Shown here piece by piece: positions 46,899 to 60,600 of a DNA stretch of 64,000 nucleotides. The notes beneath the pieces were generated by a model. The model saw nothing but the letters and a program-made list of their open reading frames with translations, was not told where the DNA came from and searched no databases. Where the stretch lies: assembly GCA_033026295.1 (NCBI GenBank), contig CM065187.1, positions 18,386,388 through 18,450,387 on the forward strand, read 5' to 3'. The stretch's first letter is position 1. Each line of letters opens with the position of its first letter. The DNA comes from Channa striata. Taxonomy: Eukaryota; Chordata; Actinopteri; Anabantiformes; Channidae. Made by a program: the position numbers and the translations under genes.

Positions 46899-49800
46899 GT
46901 AAGTGAAGAGGGCATGACTCCATATTCACAATGTGAACTACACGTTCACTGCCGATGGACATACTGTCAAATTAAAAATGAACAGTGTGTCTGTGATGAG
47001 TTTATGCTCTTCGTTCTCACCCCGCTCAACTTTTAAGTTCATTGTGTTTTCGGCGGATATTATTTTGTGCAAAAAGGTGTCATTTGTTACTTGAATAAAA
47101 TCATATCTTTCCAAGAACGCATAACCTACTTCTGTGACACAGGAAAAATGTGTCTGAATGTGACAATATATTTTATACAGTTTTGCTTTGCATGTAACTG
47201 CTTTAATTGTTTTCACTTAATTCTGTTGCTGTAGATTTATCATAGGAAGGTTTTCAGTCTGTGAATCATGCATTGGGTCACTTATTAAGCAAATCACATG
47301 GAGGAATTAAAAAATAAACACCCTAAATTATTTGTAGTGGGCAGATCACTCAGTGAAAATGCAGACTTCTTTTCTTCTCTGTTCTCTCAGCATCTCACTC
47401 TCACATAAACACACACACGTTTAGTACACACATTGTACTGAGAGAGCTAGAGATTTTATTAGGGAAATGGCTTTAATCCTGCTTAGTGCATTTACTAACA
47501 GGCACCTAACGCCCTGAAATGTTTGGCTGAGTTGTTTTTCTCATATTGGAAGAATGAAACTGGAGATTACGTGGGATTTTACGTTACCGTGCAGAAAAGA
47601 GAAGTACTTAGAGACTCTACTCACACAGGGTAAAATAAGGTATGCAAGCATATGAGTGATGAACTAAAAAATATTTACGTGATGCATGATGATATAAGTG
47701 CATCTTGTGCTTGAAGATTGGGTTACCCTCTTCGAAAGCTTATTAAGTACGTGCATGTGTCCTATATGTGTGTTTTCAGTGCATGTCTATGAGTCTGAGG
47801 GCGTGTGTGTTGTCACTTTCTGACCGCATGTATTCTCATGTTTCACAGATCGTGTAACAGAATCATTCAGGACATTTACCCAGTGACATTTTAATGGCAC
47901 TGATGTAACGTCCCTGCAGCCTGTTGACAAATTACCTCTGATGATCTTATAGTTGCCCTTGCCCATTTAGATGATGTCAGATTGAAAGAAGCTGTTAAAT
48001 TAAATGGTGAGCTTATGAATGGCACAGAAGGGCATACACTACTGGCTCACAGGTTGACTGTCAGTTGCACTTGTGTAAGCTAGTGTGAATAAATATTCAG
48101 CAACAGACGATGCTGTAGCATATTCAGTTACGGTGATTGCAAACATTATGAAGACCTGTTAAAACTGGTGGAAACCAAACCACAGGCCTTTACCTTTCAA
48201 CAGTTGAGACTGTTGTGGTTTACTGTCATGGGAGAAAAGGGAAGTAATGTCCTCTGGCCCTGACTGAACTTGGCTTATGTTTCAAAGCTTATTTGTGAGA
48301 CATGGCCATACGATAAAATGGACAAACCCCGATTATATGCAAGTGACAAGAATTGCAGTGATGAAGATGTGCAGCTGCCAAGGTTTGTTGCAGGTGAAAC
48401 ATGGAGTCTGTGAGATGGGCAGATGTTATTCAGAGACATACAGTTTTTTTAGTTATTTGCAATTGTTTGCTCTCTCGCCATCTGTATTATCAGCGCTATA
48501 ATTTTCCACTTGTTAAATCACTGTCAGCAACTATGAAGCATATGACAGAGAGATTGCCTTGCTGTGCATACCAAGATTTATTATATTGCTCCATAATTAC
48601 GCAGTGATGAGCAGTTTCCTTATCAGAATTGTATAGTGGTTTCCATTGTGTTGTGGTGAAAGAGGGAGGACCATTTCAACTCTCTGCACAGACATACTGT
48701 ATTTAGCACATTGTACAATTGGGTGGTGGTTGTTATTGTATCCCTAGTTTGTGGAAGAGATTAATCTTTCTGTGTGGATCACAAATGGTTTTAGACTGCA
48801 ACAAGTGCTAAAATCAATTTTTGTCATCCGGCTTTTGATTCTGAGTTGAAATCATTTACTTACTACTGATGGCTGACAGATGCTCTGTTTTTAAATGCTA
48901 ACAAATCACATCTGCAATGAATTTTGAAGTCCAATAGTATTATTTCTGATAATTAGACAAATAACATAATATAGTCTTATAAAAACCAAATGTGTGTCTA
49001 TCTGTCTCTCTATCTGTCTATCACTGCTGGAAATGACCCATTTTCCATTAAATTTTTATCAGATACCTCTCCCCTAACTGTGAAAAAATGGTGCACTTTG
49101 AGGAGCGGCTAAAGAAAAAGTGAGAGCAGAGAAAAGCAGAATAACAGGGAGGCGGGGTGGCAAATGTTATCACGGGGCTCTTGGAGTGAAGTAGAGGACT
49201 GTATTGTTTTTAAAAAATTTTTAAGGGGCTTCCAGATGGCACGTCGACAGGAAGGATCCGGGGAAACCGGCCCCTAATGAATGGGCGGGAGAATCACCTG
49301 AGAGGACATGAGACATCAAAGAAACCTTTCTCTGCTTCTCTCTCCGTCTCTCCCTCCCACATGTTCACTTTATACCGACTTCTCTCTCTTCATTTTCTCC
49401 TCACACCATGTATCTGATCTGCTCGCTTAATGGTTCCCCTCCAGTAATCTGCGGGTACAGCTGACACTCTCACCAACCTTCTTTTTTTCTCATTTTAGAA
49501 ATTTATCTTAATTAATCTGTCCTGTTCTCTCCTTGTTTTCCTCCCTAAAGGACATTCGTCATTGTTACAGTCAGATAGCTTGGGGGCAGGTTCAGACAGC
49601 TGTCTGACAAGACACCCTGACATTCAGTGGGGGCAGACTTGCATATAGAGTAAATGCATTAACATCTTTGACCTGAGACTAATGGGGTCTGAATGGAGAC
49701 AGGATAGAGAGGCATAGAGCTGAGTTGTAACCAGCATGGTTCTGTGGTTTATCAGGTTTGTAATGATCAAAGAGGCCACTTACAAAGAGAGAGTAGATGT

Positions 49801-52800
49801 GTGTGAGAGGAGACGGTTGGGGAGGAGAGGTGCTATTCGAAAGATTAATGTACTTGCATGCGCTTTTATAAACATTAGCATTTTTGTACATTTTGGGTGA
49901 TTATTTAAAACTATGTGATAAAGTGAAGACCGAGTCAGGATTTCTTGCCCTTTACAAAACCATGCTAGTGTTTTTTTTTTAATTCCCATGATGCATTCTA
50001 TATAACAGCTGATCATTTTGATAATTTTGATCAAATTACCAAGCATGTCCATTTTTGTCAGTTACATTATTGTGGTGTAAACTCGAGCTCAGGTAACACT
50101 AAAAGGAGAACCAATATAACTTTACACATCAGGATTTTACTTTAATGTTTACTCATTGTTGAATACAGCCCAGACTTTGAAAACAGCTTTACAATGTCTG
50201 CTGCAGCACTGGAGGAGTCTGTAATGATGTCATTAGTAGTTATCTCAGCTTGGCTTTGAAGGCTCCACATTCAAAACAGAAAGCCTGCGTTACAAACTAT
50301 AGGTTTGACATTTATCATTAAGGGATGTTGTTATTGACCCTTTCTGTAGCAGACAAGAAGAGCAGAGGTATATTTTATAGTGTAAATGATGATGGCTGCA
50401 TTCCACCTAGAGGAAGTTGTTTCAAGGTCCTGGTCCTGCGAGCTCACTGGAATAGCTCACGTTAACACTTACATGTAGTTGTTTTGTTCACTGTGGAGGA
50501 AAGCATTACTCACAGTCAGTACATTTTGCCGAAGAAATGGTTTTGCTACATGTGTGTTAAAAAGACAAGGAGAAAAGACAAGGCAGCTGAGCTTTTTGTT
50601 TCAGTTTGCATTCATTTTCAGCACCAGAGGCTTGTAAGGGAAAACGCAAGCCGTCCCTGCTCACCAATCATATTTCTTCCTCACTTTGTATTTACAGCCA
50701 CCATAGCCCTAATCTGTAGTTATGCTTTTGAGAAGGCACAGCTATGTTGGCTATGTGTGTAGGCTCTGTGGCCATGTTGTAACGTCAGATCATTTTAAAT
50801 ACAGCTTTAACCTCCACAGATTTTAAGTATTCTTATTTAGATTTTTCTCTTGACTGAAACAAAAACGAAATTAGTTTAACACTGCTTTTGGTGGTAGTGC
50901 CATGCACTAATTAATGAAATCTTAATGCTGTGCTCTCCTATATGCAACTGTATGCAAAAACGAAAATATAAATTCTTGAGCATGCATTTGAATTTGCAGT
51001 TAAGATAAGAGATGAAATATGCATAAATCTGATAAAATCCTGAAATACAGACACACAACATCTCCTCTGTGGTTTCCTGTGGTCTGTTTTCTCTCTTTCC
51101 CGTAATTTCTTCTACTTACACTATCACTCACACTCAAATGCAACCTCATACTGACTCAATTAATGCATTTTCAAATAGCTTCTTTCTTTGAAAAGCCCAT
51201 ACTGTATGTTCTCGGTGCATAGATTATTCTCGAGTGGGCTTGAATATGTTAAATGTTAAATGCCAGCGGAGAGCAAAGAGAATCTTTGAACTCTGACAGC
51301 AGTACTGAGATGCTACATTTGTCATGATGAGAGGGTCACACGGTGGCTTCTCAAATGCCTCAGACATGCAACGATTGACCTGCGAAGGCTGCAGAACAGA
51401 GAGGAGCATCCACAGAGACATGTCACCTGTGTGTGATTTCTGATCTGCTAGTGAGACAAACAACCAGAAATAAAAAGTAATCCCTTCTTTGTTTTCAGAC
51501 AGTAAGCAGCTCTTTCCTCACACTCTATAATCTGTCTTTAGTCTCCGATTCATTACCTCAAAGATAAACACAACACTTTTAATAGGTGTGTTTTAGAGGA
51601 GAAGAATAAATATTTTTTTGCTGCAAATGGAACAGATAAAATGATACACATACACTGAAGCACACACACAAATGCCCTGTGGGCAAAAAGCTGCAGCAGG
51701 AGGGGAGGAAGTGATTTTGGAGGCTGAACCAGATGCTGCAGAGCTCCGCTTCTCTGGCCACAAAATACTAAATCATTCTTTCTCTATTCTCTCTTTGTCT
51801 GTTCTTTATGACAGCCTGATTATTTATTTCATCTCTCTGTCCCTGGCCCGCTCCGAATCCAGTCCCTGCATATTTGCTTTTATTTCTAGCCGAGAGAATG
51901 AAATATTTGATTAGGAGAAAAACACATTTATCAGTTGTTTCATCTCAGGAAGTGGAGGAAATGTATCCTCTGCCTTGTTTTTTTCTTTTACTAAATAATG
52001 TGTTTTATTACATGTAGATTGTTTTGTGATATGCAAAGGGGATTTTGACAAATTTGGTTGAAGGAGACATGTCATAGAGGCTTTGTCAGAGAGGACCAAA
52101 CAACTAAAAACTATGAAACTGCTATCAGGTGCCTGGGACCACAGGCAGAGTTTTAGAAAGAAGCTCGAGCATTTTATAGAGGAAAAACAGGAAGCATTCA
52201 ATTTTGAATCGGGTGAAGTTAGGGCAATGTCTTGCAGTTGGCTTGCAAAGATCTTTCAGTCAAATTATGCAATTTCCTCTAAGAAAAAAAAGTCAGTTAG
52301 GTTTACTGGAAATAATGTAGATAAAACAGTGTACCCCAAATGGAAAGTAGTCTTAAAATATGCTGTAGAGCGTTACCAAGTTATGCTTGGACAAAAATAG
52401 TTTGAGAATGACGGGAAATTGTGTATTTGGCCCCAATCAAAGGTAGTTTGAAAAGTTAGCGGCCAGTACAGATTGGTGACAGACAATATCTTTAGGTATA
52501 GGGATGATGGTGAATCCTGTACAGTATTCAAAGAGTAGCATGGGTTTGTTCGCATGAAGTCAAAAATTCTAATTTAAACAGGGAAGTTTACACCCTGGAT
52601 TCTCAAGCTTATAATCACTTGGTTGGCCAAACACTGCACGAAGTGGTGTGGTTTTCCAGACATTATCTCATAAACCATAATTAAAAATTTGACCTGATGC
52701 AAGGTTAGGGGCTCACCAAAGTTATTATACCCTGAATGCATAACCAAGTCATTTTTATGGCAATCCATTGAGTAGTTGTTGAGATGTCTCACTCAAAACC

Positions 52801-53806
52801 ACAAAAGCCAACCTCATGATGGAGAGAGGAAGTCAGGTAATTGCCAAAGCCAATGGATATTCTCCACTAGAAGCTGCAAATGATGGGAATATCAAGGAAA
52901 TGCTGTATAAGTATTATTGTTGACCATCAGTATGCTAAATTCAGATGCACAAGTACAGTTACAGAAAACAGGAAATTAGAAATGCCTGTTCAGACAACCC
53001 AGCACCAATAAAATCAAACATGATTATTTAGCTGCCAGTGTTCCTGTGCTGCAGCCATGCCTATCCCCATGGGGAGTCAAATAAGCAGGCCTGAATCAAC
53101 TCATTCATTCCAGTGAGACTCAGTGGTTTGTGAGTATCTGCTCATAAATCTCAGCCAGTCGCCCCAGTTTCCTTTCAGTGATGTATCTTTCTCTCATAAC
53201 GTTCCAGCAGGAACTGATGGCATTACAATGCAGAGTGTCTGCATTGCAATTGTGCTGGCAACTTTTTCTAAAAGCAACACTTAGCTGTAATCAGTTGTCT
53301 GAAGGAAAAGTTCAGAAATAAAAGCTAAATATGAAGTTGCAGCTAGGAGATCAGTTTGTGCGTATGAGCTTGGCATAAAGACTGGAAACAGGGGGAATCA
53401 ATTAATCAGCTTGTGTCCAAAGGCAACAAAATTCACAACTTGTTGAAAGACATAGGATTGTAAAGACGTCAGGCAGATATTTTTCTATTGTTTCTAGTTT
53501 TTATGCTGCAGTAAGAAACACTAAATTGTATGCTGTATATGTGAATGGTAATAATCAGAGAATGTGTTCTAACTTTTTAAATGTGAGGATTTTCTTTTTT
53601 TCTTTTTCATGTAATTATAAATTGAGCATCTTTATGCTTTGGACTGTTATTTAAGCTGTGGCATTGTGTTTTGGAAACGTGTGACAGATATTTCTAACAA
53701 TCTTCTCACATAATACAGTTTAAGTCATTATTCAGACAAATTACTTTCATTTACTGATTTTGAAATCGTGGCTATTACACACAGAATACTACTGTTATTA
53801 CAATAT

Positions 53807-53846
53807 ATTATATGTGTGTATATATATATATATACACACATATAAT
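53807..53846. repeat. Perfect 40-bp AT/GT palindrome
   Basis: ATTATATGTGTGTATATAT is followed without spacer by its reverse complement; capable of cruciform extrusion. Probably grown from AT/GT microsatellites. Confidence 0.85.
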
Positions 53847-55394
53847 CTATAATATATAGATTCTATAACTATATGACTCTTGACTTGTGCTCCTAACTGA
53901 AAACATCAGTAGCTTACTGTCATTAAAATCCTAAAGTAGTGCATTTGCTCTCTAATCAAAAAGAGAAAAATGACATTCATACTTTCTCATATGTGTTGGT
54001 GGCGTGTGGTCAATTTATCTGGCTTTTGTGCAAGTGTAGCTGTGCTTTATGGGACGTCATGAAACTAGGAAAGTCAGAGTCATCCATGAAAAGTGACGTA
54101 ATTATATTAAGAAGGTTTCCAGCTTGTGATCACAGGACTAATAACAGCTGCTTCTGTTAGAGCCAGAAAAAGTGATTAAACTGCTACCACACCATTAATC
54201 TCATGCCATATTTTTCTGAGGATTTAGGGCTGCAAATAATAACATCAGGAGGTGTTTCCTGTAATTGAAAGGATGATACTCCCTCACAGAAGCCATTTTT
54301 TCCCTCTCTAGCACTCACTCGCCCACTTTTCCCAGAGCACCCTCTCCTCAAACATTTTCTGAGTCTGCAGTGGAGGTGCTGCTGGACAGACGCCCTGTCT
54401 TTCCTGATTCAGCCCTCTGTTAGAGCACAGTCCAGTATTCAGTCCTGCCATATACTAATCCTTTCATTAGGCTCAGCTTCAGGCGACTCTGTCAAAGAGC
54501 TGACTGTGTGGGGAGTCGAGAAAGACCAGGACTGATACACAGAGATACATTTACAGATATGTACAGTAACACAAACACCAAAACACCTTCCCATAAGAAA
54601 ATATACTGTCACTCACATTCACATCCAAACACACGTCAGCTCGACGGTAGACAGAATCTGTTTTTTATATTTTTATCTACATTTGTTTATTCACTTGAAA
54701 TGAATAAACATATATGATAATGTTGCCTTATTTTTGGTCTAATTAAAACAAAGCTGTGTCCATGTGAAAGCTATTATCCCGTGTCAGAAGGTTGATTCTG
54801 AAGTACGTTTAAAGGTTAGAAGCTAATTGTCCAAAGGTAACATCATCCTGCCAGCTTTCTAAAAATGTTCTTGTGTCTTGTTTCTTTTTACAACCAAAGA
54901 AGCATAAAAACACAATTTGTTGTTCTTACGCCTCCACACCAGGGACAGCTGTGGTCTAAGATTGTTAGGTTGTCTGTCTCTATTGCATGTCTTTGGCAGT
55001 TATTTATGCCACACATGTCCACTTGAATGTTAAATCCCTTATAATTTCAACATTAAGGGTCAAAGTCTCATCCTAACACACAATATCACAGGAGCTCTTT
55101 GAGGGAATTTCATTTTGAACTGGGACAAAGTCCATTTGTGAATGCACTGATTAGAATATGGTTCTGTAGACTGCAACCTCACTAGTTGACAGATGCATAC
55201 AACACCAAGGCAGTAATTGTAAACTGTAGTAATACTTTGACTTTTATATGGAAAACCTTGACGCTTTGTGCTAAGCTAAAATAGCAACCTCCTGGTTCTG
55301 GAACTTTGAACTCCTTGTGACTCCTCACAGTTTTTATGGCCCCTCCCAGAACTGGAGCCACTGATCTCGATATCCGTTTTGTATTGATTTACAA

Positions 55395-55507
55395 GTCAGC
55401 ATATTAAGACAGGAAACACAGAAGGTGACATGACAGGCAACAAAGAGCCAAACCATTGGTGTTGTAGTCATGTGCTAAGACCCTTAATCATTAGGCCACC
55501 CCTGCCT
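55395..55507 (-). mobile_element. tRNA-derived SINE, degenerate
   Basis: On the minus strand GGCAGGGGTGGCCTAATGAT with TTAAGGGTCTTAGCACATGA resembles the box A side of a tRNA-derived fish SINE. The tail TTTGTTGCCTGTCATGTCAC and GTGTTTCCTGTC matches its common body. Box B has decayed to GGTTTGGCTC. Confidence 0.6.
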
Positions 55508-55561
55508 AGTGTAACATATTTGTATGTAGTGTATCAATCTATTCACTATTAGTAATTGAAT

Positions 55562-55742
55562 ATTTTTCCAGGGTTGCCTTTCACAACTCAACTTTGTTTG
55601 GAGGCGGTGCCTATCACAGGGCTCCAGCCACACTCACTGTCAAACCCATGGGTTATTGAGTGCGACCAAATGAATCGAATCTGCTTGGACTGTGAGGAAA
55701 CTGAGGCACCCACAGGTTAGCACCCTGGGCTCAAAACAACCC
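55562..55742 (+). repeat. Degenerate teleost dispersed repeat fragment
   Basis: GGGCTCCAGCCACACTCACT, GGACTGTGAGGAAACTGAGG, CACCCACAGG and related pieces follow the order of the repeat seen at 9.5 and 22.2 kb, heavily diverged. Confidence 0.4.
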
Positions 55743-56836
55743 ATCAAAGAAACATTTATTTAGAGATTCTGCCTTTGTAACAGTTTTTCATGCACCACAG
55801 TTAAAAAGTGCTTTGTGATAAATGGGATGGCTTTAAATAGATATTATTTTAGGTTTCTCAGAAAAAAGGTGATCTAGCTCAGGGGAGGCTGTGGTTAAAT
55901 AAAGTGAAATAAAGTGTGATGTCTGGCAGTATAGTAAAGTGGTACAGTTTATTTACCAACTGTATGTACTGCATTGATTTTTACCAAGATCCAGTTGTTC
56001 TTGCTCTGTATCCACTGAACAAAAACTCACAATAACACAAACACCTCTGCAAACTTCCTCATATTCAGACAAATCAGTGACAACATTGTTTTTCAGGAGA
56101 TGCAGCCCTGGAGGAATGTTTAGTTTGCCCAGTTTAGTTTTTGAACTAACATGCCCAAGCAGTCTGGCATGTTTCTCATTGTGACACTTGTAAATGACAC
56201 TAACTCTAATGAGACAGAGTAGGTGGAGGTCAAGATGCTAAGAACAATTATGTCTCTAATGACTCTCTCTCCTTTCTCTTTTCTGTCTCTGTCAGGAAAA
56301 CAACATGAAGAAACTGTCACAGACTGTCAAGGCTTTGTCATGCAACATAGCATTTTTTAACTCCCTGCATCCTCCTGCAGGCTGATGTGGCTGCGCATTA
56401 ACTCACTCCTAAGAACACAGACAGGCAAGCGGGAAGGAGACATCATGGAGTGACTGGGAAAGTCAGAGCACATGCAAACAGATGAGTCATATATGAGAGA
56501 CAGATGATGTAACAGTGTCAAGGACAGAATTTTCGAAGCAGAACATGGACCTAACAGAAAAGGAAAAAGTGTTTCTCCTTTGCTTTTAAAGCTCATATGT
56601 TTTTTTTTGCCAATGACAAAACAAGTTAAAATGTCAAGCAGTGGAGAGGCAATGCTGTAATTCACTTTAAATGACCTCACACTGATAAGCAGCCCGCCTC
56701 CTCACTGGGTGATGGAACATAATCACAAATGCACTCTAATCATTGAAGCTGGAGTGTGTGATGTTACTTGATATTTGTGTTTGTGTGTGGGTGGCTGTTT
56801 AAAACGGAGGAGTGACTTTTGGTGCCACACGCAGAA

Positions 56837-57626
56837 ATGTTGCGGCGTGGACTATTAGCCTGGGTGTCCCGTGTTGGAGGAGCACTAGTGCTCCTCTGTT
56901 GCTCCTTGTCCCTCCTCTATGTGATGACCTGCAGCCCTCCACACTCTGATGACCCTCCTCTGAGTCATGCTTTACCCCGTGCTGGACCCAATCACCCCAG
57001 CCTGGGGGGCACAGGGCCAGGGATTGGAACTGGGGCTGGTGGGACACGAGGAGCCAGAGCTTATCATAGCGGTGGACCACCAGGGGTCCAGTCATACCAG
57101 GTGCTCCTCCAAGAGCGTGAGGAGCAGCACCGCCTTCACATCTCCTCCTTGAAGAAGCAGATATCTGAGCTGAAGGAGGCTTTGCAGGAGCGGAGCCAGC
57201 AGTTGAAAGGTGTGCAGGAGAGTTTGAAGCGAGCCGCCCCAGTGGAGGGACAAGAAGCTGGGGCAAAGTTGCAGGGAGGTGGTCTCGGGGAGACTCAGGG
57301 AGCCAAGAGTCAGCAGGCAGACCTCCAGGAGTTCCTGAGGAGCCAGCTATCAAAGGCTGAAGTGACTGCTGGCATTAGGCTGCCCAGCGAGTATGCAGTG
57401 GTGCCATTTGAGAGTTTCACCCTGCAAAGGGTGTATCAGCTAGAAATGGGGCTGACGCGTCACCCCGAGGAGAAGCCAGTGAGAAAGGACAAGAGGGAGG
57501 AGCTGGGCGAGGTGCTGGAGATGGCTCTGCACAGCCTTAACACACCTTCATCCATTCAGGACAGCAGGGGGGCAGCTGACAAGGCTCAATCTAACAAAGT
57601 GTATGCACCATCAGACTTCATAGAAG
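56837..57626 (+). CDS. csgalnact1: csgalnact1 first coding exon
   Basis: 790 nt, phase 1 end at GAAG|GTGAGA (SDFIEG). The open frame continues past the donor to 57904 by chance; the residues after the donor have no similarity to the family. A stem insert of about 30 Gly-rich residues (50-83) is absent from the human protein as I recall it. Confidence 0.93.
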
Positions 57627-60600
57627 GTGAGAACACAGCCAAACACGTCCAATCTCAGCACTGTCACCTAGAATATATGTCTATATACACAGTAACCTCA
57701 TGTTACTGTGAGGTGACAAAATGCAGCCTGGATCAGGTTTTTTGTCAACATGAAGAGGAAAAGGTTTTTTTTAAAACATACCAGGCAAATTCCAAAGTGT
57801 TGATCTTGAATGTTATATCCATTTACACATTTTTCAGACAACCAAAATCAGATCTTGCTGTAACAACATTATTAACTTTGCTTCTCATGTTTAGTCACTT
57901 GTAGCTCTTGGTTAAGCTTAGAGAAAGATCACAATCTTGGTTTCATACAGAAAAAAAATAGACACGGCACATTTATTAAGATTAGAGTGAAGCCACAATA
58001 TTTTGCTAAGACTGACCAAATTGTGTGTATTGGCTAAATCTAAACACACATGGGCTTCAGGACGAAGGACTGCAATGTCCAAGTCCTGCACTTTGCTCAG
58101 CCACAGTCCACCCTGTCCAACTACTTGTAAACATAATCCAGGCAGTGATTATGTTTGTCTGTGTGTAAAGGTTTTACCACCTCTCGATGCCTTAGCCAAG
58201 CGGTGCACATTAAGAAAGTACTGATGTTTATATTAGAGTGCACATAGCTCTGAGCAAAGTGTGTAAATGGCTTCCTCAATCTCTGCCTCTGTTGCACAGA
58301 TAATAGCATAACATTTGTCTTCGAAGGGTAATTGAGAAAACAAATTAGTGCTCCACAAATGTAACTCATGCCTAGTCCTTTTCTGTATCTATGTCTTAGA
58401 TTTTTGATTTTTTGTGCATGTATGCCTGGAAGGTCAGCAACATGTGAGTGTTGTTATACAGCCAGGATATCCTCATAGTGTCCGCTGGTCAGCTCTGATC
58501 ACAACTCCAGGAAATGAACACAGCTGCTTCTCATTCACAGGAAAGCATCTCTTTTAACTCAGTATTTTTGTGCGCTTGTGTACATCTGCTACGTGTGATC
58601 TGTTCTTTGAAGGTCACTGTCTTCAGTGTGTGAGTGGGTGGAGGTTTTAAAGTGAGTAATAGGGGCACCTGGCCCGGAGGAAATGAGCCATAGGTCACTA
58701 AACGGAGCCTCATACATGTGCATGAGCTTGTGTGTGGTTTTGTGTAATCTATGTGTGTGTGTGTGTTTACGTGACGGTAAATTTAATAGATGTGCTTACA
58801 TTTGTTTGTCTCACTGTGTATTCACATAAACAGCCTCTACAATTCTTCAAGAAGATGGCAGGAGAGTGCAGTTTGCTTTGAATGAAATAGCGACTCCCTC
58901 CTGCTCATATTTTGCACTTAGTGCTCCTTAATGGATTTAGACATTGATTTTAAGCAAAGCTTGAACAAGCCAGTGCTTTATCCACCCAGTCGGACAAGAG
59001 AAAGGCAGTCCACATGGCTAGACTGACACAAGCATCTTCGGGGAGCTTTCAGGGCTACATTGGCAAAGTAGTGAGCTGAAACTGTACACAAACAGTAGAG
59101 GTATGCAAAATGAGCTCACCAACTGCTGGGCTCTGTCCTTTAGTAGGGACAAAGACGTGCACTTAGACAGCAAGACAGAGACAGGAAGTAAATGCACTTA
59201 GTCTAAATTGTTCAACATATTTATTAAATGAAGGCTTATCGTGACCATCTGGGAAATGAGGCCTCCCATCACAGGAAGCTGGCCAAATAAACAGGAATGC
59301 CTTACTCAAGTTGCAGAAAGAATATGTCATTTCCATTGAGGTTCAAGGTAACTTTATTATCCTCAAGAGGGCAATTTGAATCACAACCAGCAGTAGTAAG
59401 TTAGTCAAACAACAACAAAAGAAGTAACTCTCAACACAATTAACAATTTTAATTATCATGAATCAGACTGAGAGCTATGGGAATAAACAACCTTTTAAAC
59501 CTGTTTGTTCTGCATCGCAGCAGAGTGTATCTGCATCCTGATGGTAACCGGATTTCACCACTCAGATCAGGCAAATTCGATCAGGCTTTCTTCAAGGACC
59601 TGTCCTTATACACATCGTGAAGGTCATTGAAGGATATACCAGCAATTTTTCGGCACACCTTCACAATAGACTGCAAACAACTTTTCTATTTGACAAGTAA
59701 CCTGTGCCTCCACATAAAGGAAAAGCTAAGAACAGATTCAATGAAACAAGAATAGAACGCGGTGCCGACATCAAAACTACAAAGCTTACAATATAAGTAC
59801 TTATGCTGAGGTGTTTTTTTACACACAGGCCACAAGCACAGTTTTTTGGAAGTCTCAGTGCCTGATGGTCCGTTACAACTACAGAGATGACAGTTGGGTG
59901 TTTATTATCATAATCAATGCACATTTCTTTCGTTTGAGCCACATTAATAATTAAAAAGTAAGATTTACCCCAGACAATAAAATTACCACGTCACAACCAT
60001 GTTCACGGTTGTCACAGCTGAGCAGGGACACAATAACAGTATCATCTGCAATTTTAACAAGATGGCGGCTGTCATGATGGCTTTGGCATTCCCTCCCATT
60101 TAAAAGCTCAATCAGTCAGCAAATCGGGCCAGTAGCAATATTTCCATGCTCTTCATCCTGGACACATCCAGCCCCATGTTTAAAGGAAGAAGAGAGGTTG
60201 ATAAAAACTAGAGGAACAAATGACTTAACTTCCCTCAAGATATACAAGAACCACTCAAGACTGTCCCTGTTGGATCAACTCCTTGACCTGACCTATGTAC
60301 AAGCAAACTGAACTGAACATATTCTCTACAATATCCAACAGTGCATTCCCCAATTTTTCAAAAGTTATCATGACGACAGAGGTGGGTGCCACTGGCCTGA
60401 AGTCATTCGTCGTCTTTGTGGTTTTATTTTTAGGCACACGCACCTTATTGAGTCCTTCCAAAGAGGAGGGACCTCATGCAGCTGTAAATACAGCTGCAAA
60501 ATGAAGCAGGAGATTTCTGCCAGCTGCGCTGAACAATTGTTCTGGTCCCTACCTCCAGTGCTTTCAGTGCCTGGACTTTTCCTTTCTTTACTACCATTAA

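Larger units (their letters stand above)
46899..56834 (+). other. Probable csgalnact1 5' UTR intron
   Basis: About 9.9 kb without supported exons. Holds a GC-rich patch near 49.13-49.32 kb, an AT palindrome at 53807-53846, a tRNA-derived SINE at about 55395-55507 and a degenerate repeat fragment at 55562-55742. Long first introns often carry enhancers, but none is demonstrable here. Confidence 0.5.

Noticed and set aside
52083..52400. 105-aa plus-strand ORF
   Set aside because: Lys-rich, AT-rich, inside the csgalnact1 intron without family similarity.
56799..57353. 184-aa ORF antisense to csgalnact1
   Set aside because: Pro/Ser-rich shadow of the Gly-rich stem and coiled-coil coding sequence.
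57627..57904. Extension of the csgalnact1 ORF beyond the first coding exon
   Set aside because: The GTGAGA donor and the in-phase next exon with conserved sequence show this is intron.
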